This document shows positions 25,645 to 30,320 of a stretch of DNA of 30,320 nt, piece by piece. The position numbers and the translations under genes were made by a program. A model generated the notes under the pieces. That model made no database searches. It worked only from the letters and a program-made list of their open reading frames with translations, and was not told the origin of the DNA. The stretch spans positions 1 to 30,320 of the forward strand of contig JBBQTQ010000027.1 in the NCBI GenBank assembly GCA_038213135.1, given 5' to 3'. The DNA comes from JBBQTQ01 sp038213135 (GTDB lineage Bacteria; Actinomycetota; Thermoleophilia; Gaiellales; Gaiellaceae). Positions within the stretch are counted from its first letter, which is position 1. Each line of letters opens with the position of its first letter.

Positions 25645-25986
25645 TCACCGCCCGAAGAACCAGCCCTCGAGCCGCTTGGTCAGCTCGTCCCGGCGGAACG
25701 GCCGCACGCGTTCGTGGTGACCGTCCTCCTCCGACACGGTGACGTCGTCCTCGAGCGCGCCGTTCGCCGCCTCGAGCGCATCGTCCATCTCCCAGCCCTC
25801 GAAGATGTAGTCGTCGCGCCGCGGCTCGTCGCTCGAGCGGTGCTGCGGGTTGACCGCACGGCCGACCGCCCAGGCACCGCCGTCACGCCGCTCGATCCAG
25901 ATGACGATCCGCTCGGGCGCACCGCCGTCGTCCACGTCGTCCAACACGCGCTCGGCGTACCGGCCTGCCTTCGAGGGCCGCCGCAT
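25645..25986 (-). CDS. Hypothetical protein, 113 residues
   Basis: Starts at the ATG at 25986, 6 nt after a minus-strand TATCCT box, and ends 1 bp before the thiolase, so the two form an operon. The protein is rich in charged residues (AERVLDDVDD, RIVIWIERRDGG, DDYIFEGWEMDDALEAANG) with a Phe/Trp-containing end (LEGWFFGR). No signal peptide or membrane helix. I do not recognise a family. The open frame extends upstream to 26166, but that part lies over the opposite gene and is not used. Confidence 0.65.
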   Translation of the reverse strand: MRRPSKAGRYAERVLDDVDDGGAPERIVIWIERRDGGAWAVGRAVNPQHRSSDEPRRDDYIFEGWEMDDALEAANGALEDDVTVSEEDGHHERVRPFRRDELTKRLEGWFFGR

Positions 25987-25992
25987 CGGGCA

Positions 25993-26002
25993 AGGATACA
26001 AT
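25993..26002. promoter_or_regulatory. Bidirectional leaderless promoter with shared TA
   Basis: AGGATACAAT holds TATCCT on the minus strand (6 nt before ATG 25986) and TACAAT on the plus strand (6 nt before GTG 26009); both share TA at 25997-25998. The 22-bp gap between genes therefore has two -10 boxes at exact leaderless spacing. Confidence 0.6.
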
Positions 26003-26008
26003 CGCCCC

Positions 26009-26242
26009 GTGGAGAGGTTCCGAGCGTTCCTGCGCAACCCCTTCTCGTTCATGTTCGCGACGACGAAGAAGGAGGAGCGGATCGTCCAGTACGTGATCCG
26101 CGAGCACGATCGCGGACGCAGCCTCGACGACATCCTCGACGATCCGTACGTGAAGAACCGTCTCACCGAGCAGGAGCGCTCCCGTCTGATGGAGCGCCCC
26201 GACCTGATTCACGCGCTCGCCGAAGACATGCACAACGTCTAG
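26009..26242 (+). CDS. Small hypothetical protein, 77 residues
   Basis: GTG at 26009 to TAG at 26240-26242. The sequence begins with an aromatic, basic segment (RFRAFLRNPFSFMF) followed by a charged helical part (KKEERIVQYVIREHDRGR, LDDILDDPYVKNRLTEQ). It has no obvious membrane span. Family unknown. The TACAAT box 6 nt upstream marks a leaderless start. The stop shares CTAG with the stop of the convergent OCD-family gene. Confidence 0.7.
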   Translation: MERFRAFLRNPFSFMFATTKKEERIVQYVIREHDRGRSLDDILDDPYVKNRLTEQERSRLMERPDLIHALAEDMHNV

Positions 26243-27144
26243 CGGGCGCGCTCCAGCACGAGCGCACCCACGGCCAGGTCCCACGCGGCGATGCCGTTCG
26301 ACTTGAAGAGGACGATGTCATCCTCGGAGTGGCGACCGGCCACCTGACCGGCGACAACCTCCTGCAGCTCGTGCACCTCCAGCCAGTCGAGCACGCCCTT
26401 CTCGACCGGCTCGATCAGGTCGCCCGACTCGAGCTTCGCGTCCTCCACCGAGTCGCAGCAGACAAACGCCGCGCGTTCGAGCACCGCGTTGTCCAGCTCC
26501 CGCGCCTCGGGCCGGTTCGCGCCTGCGGCGCAGACGAGCGCGCCTTCGCGGAGCCACTCGCCGCGTAGCACCGGATCCTTCGAGGTCGTGATCGTGACGA
26601 CCACGTCCTGCTCTGCCGCGTCGCGATGGCTCTCGCCAGGCTCTGCGCCCATCGCTCGCGCGAATGCCTCGCGCCGCTGCTCGTCGCGGCAGAAGACGAC
26701 CACCTCGTCGATCCCGGGGAGCGCGGCGCGAATGCACGTGATCTGCGTCTCGGCCTGTGTGCCGCAGCCGATCACGCCGAGCGTTCGCGCGCCCTCGCGG
26801 GCGAGCTGCTTGGCCGCAACCGCGCTCGCAGCGCCGGTTCGCAGCTGGCCGAGCCGGTCGGCCTCGATCACACCGAGCAGCCGGTGCTCTGCCGCGTCGA
26901 AGAGCACGAGCACGAAGCTCGCCCCTCCAGCCCCCGCCGCATAGGTCTTCACGCCGGCGATGCCCAGCCCGAGGTCGGCCGCCGACATCACCGCGAGCTG
27001 GCCGTTCTCCAGGCGGAGCCGGTAGCGAGGCCGGTTCTCGACGAGCCCCTCGGCGAGCCGGGAACAGGCACCCTCGACCGCCTCGACAGCCTCTGCAGGC
27101 GAGAGCAGCCGGTCGACCTCCGCCTCGGTGACATAGAGCGCCAG
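26239..27144 (-). CDS. Ornithine cyclodeaminase/mu-crystallin family protein, CTG start
   Basis: 301 residues if it starts at the CTG at 27144. The NAD(P)-binding motif is LGVIGCGTQAETQ, preceded by GVKTYAAG and RLGQLRTGAASAVAAK, all typical of the family, which contains ornithine cyclodeaminase, alanine dehydrogenase and pyrroline-2-carboxylate reductase. Between the upstream in-frame stop and the CTG there is no ATG, GTG or TTG; the first GTG is at 26991 and would drop about 50 conserved residues. Reading from CTG gives ALYVTEAEVDRLL, the normal family N-terminus, and TACACT (27151-27156) ends 6 nt before it. Substrate unknown. Confidence 0.85.
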   Translation of the reverse strand: MALYVTEAEVDRLLSPAEAVEAVEGACSRLAEGLVENRPRYRLRLENGQLAVMSAADLGLGIAGVKTYAAGAGGASFVLVLFDAAEHRLLGVIEADRLGQLRTGAASAVAAKQLAREGARTLGVIGCGTQAETQITCIRAALPGIDEVVVFCRDEQRREAFARAMGAEPGESHRDAAEQDVVVTITTSKDPVLRGEWLREGALVCAAGANRPEARELDNAVLERAAFVCCDSVEDAKLESGDLIEPVEKGVLDWLEVHELQEVVAGQVAGRHSEDDIVLFKSNGIAAWDLAVGALVLERAR

Positions 27145-27150
27145 GCGGTG

Positions 27151-27156
27151 AGTGTA
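27151..27156 (-). promoter_or_regulatory. -10 box TACACT before the CTG start
   Basis: TACACT on the minus strand ends 6 nt before the CTG at 27144, the exact spacing of the other leaderless genes in this window. Confidence 0.5.
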
Positions 27157-27216
27157 GGCTCGCGCATCGCCTGCGCCCGCTAGCGATCGCGGTCTACACG
27201 GTCGGCATTCTCGGCC

Positions 27217-27660
27217 TCATCCGTCTTTCGGGATGAAGCTGATCTTGCCGTTCGTCTCGAGCACGGCCCAACGAATCGTCTCGAGCGAAGCGATGTGCTC
27301 CTGCCGGGCAGCAGCCGCGAGCTCGCCGTGGGTCAGGCGCTCACGCCGCATGTTCTTCTCGATCACCTTGCCGTCCTGAACCAACACGAGCGGCTCCCCG
27401 TCGATGATCGGCCGCAGGCGCCGTGACCGGAAGCTCAGGTACGAGATGCCGACCTGGAGCACCGCGAAGGTGGAGATGACGATGAGCGATCCGGTCACCG
27501 AGTAGTCGTCCTGCGTCAGACCCTGCTGGATCGCGTCGCCCAGCACGATCAACAGGATCAAGTCGAAAGGCTGGAGCGACGAGAGCTCACGCCGGCCGAT
27601 GACGCGCGTCAGGATGAACACGACGAAGAAGAGGAAGATCGAGCGGAGAGCGATGTCCAT
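27217..27660 (-). CDS. DUF421 (YetF-like) membrane protein
   Basis: 147 residues. Two or three N-terminal helices (IFLFFVVFILTRVIGRREL; FDLILLIVLGDAIQQGL; VISTFAVLQVGISYLSF) are followed by a cytosolic domain with the DUF421 hallmarks: GRRELSSLQPFDLI, RPIIDGEPLVLVQDGKV and the RERLTHGELAAAARQ helix. Relatives include B. subtilis YetF and sporulation-linked SpoVAE-like partners; biochemical function is unknown. The ATG at 27660 has GGAAGAGG upstream. It is shorter than some relatives but complete. Confidence 0.9.
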   Translation of the reverse strand: MDIALRSIFLFFVVFILTRVIGRRELSSLQPFDLILLIVLGDAIQQGLTQDDYSVTGSLIVISTFAVLQVGISYLSFRSRRLRPIIDGEPLVLVQDGKVIEKNMRRERLTHGELAAAARQEHIASLETIRWAVLETNGKISFIPKDG

Positions 27661-27826
27661 CAGTGCCTCTTCCAGTGATGCTGTCTAGCTTCTGGGTCGC
27701 TAGCACCAAGCCGGAGGTCGCGCTCGTTCGCAGCCAAGGCTGATTGCCTTGGCAAGGACGAGGGTGGCCGCCGGTGCCGCGTGATAGCGGGCCAGAAGCG
27801 GGCGTGTATTGCTGGACGAGGCACCA
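27661..27826. other. Intergenic region with one hairpin
   Basis: No gene is visible in these 166 bp. It holds the promoter region of the DUF421 gene and, at 27733-27753, a perfect 8-bp hairpin: GCCAAGGC, loop TGATT, GCCTTGGC. That hairpin lies 74 nt beyond the stop of the minus-strand gene at 27827 and has no T-tract. Confidence 0.5.
27733..27753. terminator. 8-bp hairpin, possible terminator
   Basis: GCCAAGGC (27733-27740) pairs with GCCTTGGC (27746-27753). Downstream of the membrane-anchored protein gene on the minus strand; T-tract absent, so its role is uncertain. Confidence 0.35.
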
Positions 27827-28354
27827 CTACGGGAAGATCGTCACCGCGTGGCGGATGGTCAGCAGGTGCGTCGACCCGTCGAAGAGCTGGACGTTTTGCG
27901 GGCGGTCGAGCGCCACGTTCGTCGGGTTGACCTGGATCTGCAGATAGAGGATGTAGGACTGCCCCGCCGGGACGTGGCCGAGGTCGAACACGAGCTTCCC
28001 GTTCCGGCTCGCCTGCCCGAGCGGCGAGGGCTCCACGGTGTTGATCGACATGCCCTCCGCCCAGCCCGAGTCGAGCAAGAGCACCGCGTCCTTCACGTCC
28101 TGCTTGGCGCGAATGTGGAAACGCGCGGAGAAGAGCAACCCGCCGCGCAGGTGCGACGGTGCGTAGAGCTTCAGCGAGGCGACCTGCGTCGAGGCAAACG
28201 AGGTGTCCGGACGCTGCCCGAAGACGTTGAACAGCGCGATCACCGGGATCGCCAGAAAGACAACGACGATCGCGCGCCTGATCCAGAGCCGGCCGCCCAT
28301 GCCCTCGAGATCGCGGTGCCGCTTGAGGATGATGCCGTCGGGCTGGTCGGCCAC
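27827..28354 (-). CDS. Membrane-anchored protein of unknown function
   Basis: 175 residues from the GTG at 28354. A basic N-terminal part (about 25 residues, HRDLEGMGGRLWIRRA) precedes one membrane helix (IVVVFLAIPVIALFNVFG). The rest faces outside and looks beta-rich: LKLYAPSHLRGGLLFSARF, a KDAVLLLDSGW segment, and GQSYILYLQIQVNPTN. I do not recognise the family. It lies upstream of the DUF421 gene on the same strand with a 166-bp gap, so the two may be related in function but are not tightly linked. Confidence 0.75.
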   Translation of the reverse strand: MADQPDGIILKRHRDLEGMGGRLWIRRAIVVVFLAIPVIALFNVFGQRPDTSFASTQVASLKLYAPSHLRGGLLFSARFHIRAKQDVKDAVLLLDSGWAEGMSINTVEPSPLGQASRNGKLVFDLGHVPAGQSYILYLQIQVNPTNVALDRPQNVQLFDGSTHLLTIRHAVTIFP

Positions 28355-28418
28355 GCGGTGTGCATTCCCGCTGGCGAGGGTTTTACTCCCGCTAAGAAGC
28401 CGCCGCGTCCGAGGCCGC

Positions 28419-28424
28419 TAGACT
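28419..28424 (+). promoter_or_regulatory. -10 box TAGACT of the tRNA gene
   Basis: TAGACT ends 10 nt before the first base of the tRNA, as expected for a tRNA with a short 5' leader. No clear -35 hexamer is seen in 28355-28418. Confidence 0.4.
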
Positions 28425-28434
28425 GGTCTCCCTC

Positions 28435-28507
28435 GCGCCCGTAGCTCAGGGGATAGAGCGCTGCCCTGCGGAGGCAGAGGTCGCAAGTTCGAATCTTGCC
28501 GGGCGCA
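28435..28507 (+). tRNA. tRNA-Arg, anticodon GCG
   Basis: A 73-nt cloverleaf folds with every stem paired: acceptor GCGCCCG/CGGGCGC, D-stem GCTC/GAGC, anticodon stem CTGCC/GGCAG and T-stem GCAAG/CTTGC with loop TTCGAAT. The anticodon loop is CTGCGGA, so bases 34-36 are GCG (28468-28470), reading CGC (and CGU) for Arg. A20 in the D-loop and C35 fit Arg identity. The discriminator base is A; CCA is not encoded. Most bacteria read this box with an ACG (inosine) tRNA, so G34 is unusual. Confidence 0.93.
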
Positions 28508-28551
28508 TGGCTCGATTTTCCGCACCTGGCTCCTACGTCGAAGGGAACGCC

Positions 28552-28644
28552 ATGCCGGCGAAGCCGAAGAAGAGCAACACTGCAGCCGAGAAGACCAACT
28601 CGGGCAAGCCGAAGCCGAAGAAGAAGACCTCACGCGGGAAGTAG
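28552..28644 (+). CDS. 30-residue Lys/Pro-rich basic peptide
   Basis: ATG at 28552 with GAAGGG 6 nt upstream, TAG at 28642-28644. The product starts MPAKPKKSNTAAEK and ends KPKPKKKTSRGK: about a third Lys, like a histone H1 tail. Lys-rich rather than Arg-rich composition stands out in a genome this GC-rich. An in-frame ATG at 28507 would overlap the last base of the tRNA and is less likely. Binding to nucleic acid is a guess from charge. Confidence 0.5.
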   Translation: MPAKPKKSNTAAEKTNSGKPKPKKKTSRGK

Positions 28645-28662
28645 GGGGCGGGTAGCCGCTCG

Positions 28663-30119
28663 CTAGGGCTTGAGGCCGTAGAGCCGCAACACGGTGACGC
28701 TCCGGCCGATCTTCGGCTTGAACGTCGTCTGCACCATCATCAGCACCTTCGGGTGCGAGCGGATCTTGCGCTCGCTGCGCCGCAGGCCGTTAATGATCGT
28801 CCGCGTCTTCGCCGCCGGCCGCAGCTTCAGGGTCACCTTGCCGGCGGCGGTCGCGGTGGCGGCGCCGGCGGTCAGGGACACGGTGTGGCCGCGCAGCGGC
28901 TTGCCCTTGAAACGAAACGCGGGTCGCCGCATGCCGTAGGCGAACGTGCCGCCGCTGTTGCCGACGGTCCTCGAGGCGTAAGCGAGACCGCTGCCGTTGT
29001 CGCTGAAGAACTTGCCGCCGCTCTTGCCGGCCAGACCGCCACCGTTGTCGGCGATGATCTTGGCGCCTTTGGGCACGATGCTGCCGCCGTCCCAGCTGAT
29101 GATCTTGTTCCCCGCCGGGAGGAGTGCGGCGCCGTTGTCGCTGATGAAGCTGCTGCCGCTGTCGGTGATCAGGGTCTTACCGCTGCTGCTGTCGATCACG
29201 AAGATCGGCTTCACGCTGCTCAGAGCGTTGCCGAGGTAGGTGACGAGGCTCGCCGAGGTGTTGAGAGCGCCCGGTCCGGGGACCGCGACCTGCACGGTTT
29301 GCGGGGCGGAGACGGCGGCGCCGGTCGCGAGCTTCGTCGTGACGGCAGTCGTGGCGGAGTGCACTGCGGGCACCTCCGACTGCGGCGTCGCCGTCGGCCC
29401 GCCTTGCGCGACGTCGAAGGTGTAGCCGAAGAAGAGGTCGAGCCAGTGGCCCGTCCCGTGCGGATGCCCGGAGGCCGCCTTGCCGCAGAGCTCCTTGTCC
29501 TCTGTCGTCGGGTTGCCGCGGAGCGGGTCGACCGTGCCCGGCATGTAGTCGAGCCCGAGCTGGCTCGAGCCGTAGTTGTAGCCGGCGCCGCCCCAGGTGA
29601 TGATCTTCGGATTGCCGAGCTTCGAGAGCGGCCAGCTCACGTCGACGTACTCGGTGTTCCGAGCGACCCCCAGGCCGCCGCCGAGGGCCTGCTGCGAGAT
29701 CTTCTGGCTGAAGTTGTCCGCCTGGCAGCTGTCCGTGCTCCCGGCTGCGCTGACCAGGTCGACCTGCCAGTTGTGCGCGTCCTGCCCCGTGGCCGGATCG
29801 AACGGAGACGCGAAGAACTCGACCGCGTACTCGGCACGCCCGTCGCCGGTCGTGTCGAACCAGAAGATCGCGTGCTGGTCCGCCTTCGGGTCTGACGGGC
29901 GACCACCAGACTGAACTTCAAGGTTCCGAACCTGGTTCCGCCGCCGCTTGCTGTGAGCGTCACCGCGAGCAGATCCGTCGGGCCGAGGCTGCCGGCGCCG
30001 CCGGACACCGAGTCGTAGCCGGTCTGCGAAACGTCGAGAGCCCGCGCGCTCCCCGAGACAACCGCCAGTGTGCTCGCGATTCCGAGCGCGAATAACGCCG
30101 CACATGCCCGCCTGAACAT
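28663..30119 (-). pseudogene. Secreted repeat protein, frameshifted near its N-terminus
   Basis: The ATG at 30119 follows GGAGGG and opens a signal peptide (MFRRACAALFALGIASTLAV, cleavage after SARA) and a mature start LDVSQTGYDSVSGGAG, TLKFSLVV. Near 29895-29915 the sense passes to another frame, which reads PSDPKADQHAIFWFDTTGDG and stays open to TAG at 28663. The total length is one base short of 486 codons, so one lost base explains it. The rest has a D-x-T-G-D-G segment, Asp-Asn-Gly repeats and a C-terminal beta-sandwich-like tail (VTLKLRPAAK). Function unknown. Real mutation and sequencing error are both possible. Confidence 0.65.
28978..29185 (-). repeat. Tandem ISDNG-type amino-acid repeats in the secreted protein
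   Basis: About five or six units of 10-14 residues appear in a row: LITDSGSSF, FISDNGAALL, IISWDGGSIV, IIADNGGGLAG, FFSDNGSGLAY. Each has a hydrophobic pair, Ser/Asp-Asn-Gly, then small residues, the form of a beta-helix or solenoid turn. Confidence 0.6.
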
Positions 30120-30180
30120 GAGCCCTCCGCGTCGAGTACGGGCGCGGCAGGTTAGCAAACGGAGAGCATTTTCGCACTTA

Positions 30181-30320
30181 GGGCCTATCCCGGAAGGGTT
30201 CTGTAGCGCGGTGTTGAACGTCTGATCGAACGGTCATCGTGCCACTCGATCAGGAGGTCCGTGATGGGCTACATGGTCAGTAGGGATGATGGTTGGAGGG
30301 TTCCGGATTGGTTGTGGGAG
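30181..30320 (+). mobile_element. Left end of an IS5-like insertion sequence (partial)
   Basis: The sequence GGGCCTATCCCGGAAGGG begins at 30181 and looks like an IS5-family terminal inverted repeat, preceded by TTA (30178-30180), a possible target duplication. A transposase start follows at 30264. The right end is beyond the window, so the boundary cannot be confirmed. It lies about 60 bp upstream of the secreted repeat protein. Confidence 0.6.
30264..30320 (+). CDS. IS5-family transposase, N-terminal fragment (window edge)
   Basis: AGGAGG (30252-30257) lies 6 nt before the ATG at 30264. The 19 visible residues include DDGWRVPDWLWE, the usual opening of IS5-group DDE transposases, where WxVPDxLWExI is common. 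The rest, including the catalytic residues, is outside the window. The GTG at 30261 is an alternative start one codon earlier. Confidence 0.6.
   Translation, partial: MGYMVSRDDGWRVPDWLWE

Noticed and set aside
28507..28551. Earlier in-frame ATG for the Lys-rich peptide
   Set aside because: It overlaps the last base of the tRNA and has no ribosome binding site; the ATG at 28552 has one.

Overview
The window is about 30 kb of very GC-rich, gene-dense chromosomal DNA. It most likely comes from an actinobacterium; the gene content and style suggest the class Thermoleophilia (Gaiellales or Solirubrobacterales), which is inferred from protein families and not proven. Genes lie in short operons with 4-bp ATGA/GTGA overlaps. 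GTG starts are common. Many starts sit 6-9 nt downstream of a TAnnnT box, the signature of leaderless transcription.

Layout. 1-430: start of a secreted ZU5-like protein, cut by the window edge. 481-2762: phenylacetyl-CoA epoxidase operon paaABCD behind a perfect palindrome matching the PaaR operator. 2759-3965: a cupin with a frameshifted C-terminus and two tandem lipoproteins, the first frameshifted at its lipobox. 3946-6094 (minus): paaG, a proline racemase-family enzyme and a GNAT. 6131-9008: a 33-aa membrane peptide, then (minus) a PaaF-like enoyl-CoA hydratase, a universal stress protein and an ABC1/UbiB kinase. 9199-10283 (minus): an EthD-like protein and a divergent enoyl-CoA hydratase. 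10380-19812: a purine catabolism island. 19840-24467: a secreted beta-propeller, an aldehyde dehydrogenase and a HelD-like helicase. 24474-28354: a PaaJ/PcaF thiolase, small unknown proteins, an OCD/mu-crystallin protein with an apparent CTG start, a DUF421 membrane protein and a membrane-anchored unknown. 28435-28644: a tRNA-Arg with anticodon GCG and a 30-aa Lys-rich peptide. 28663-30119: a frameshifted secreted protein with Asp-Asn-Gly repeats. 30181-30320: the left end of an IS5-like element.

Pathways. Phenylacetate: PaaABC(D) epoxidises phenylacetyl-CoA, PaaG isomerises the epoxide, and the PaaF-like hydratase and PaaJ-like thiolase act later. The reductase PaaE, PaaZ, PaaH and PaaK are not seen here. 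Purines: xanthine (XdhABC) and 8-oxoguanine (deaminase) both yield urate. Membrane cytochrome-c-linked PuuD oxidises urate to 5-hydroxyisourate, then HIU hydrolase and OHCU decarboxylase give (S)-allantoin. An AllC-like amidohydrolase would act on allantoate. Allantoinase is not in the window.

Most notable observations: overlapping bidirectional -10 elements at four divergent gene pairs, leaderless start signatures including stop codons that double as -10 boxes, a probable CTG start, three likely frameshifts, the tRNA-Arg(GCG), and an in-frame N-terminal segment of unknown origin on the xanthine dehydrogenase large subunit.
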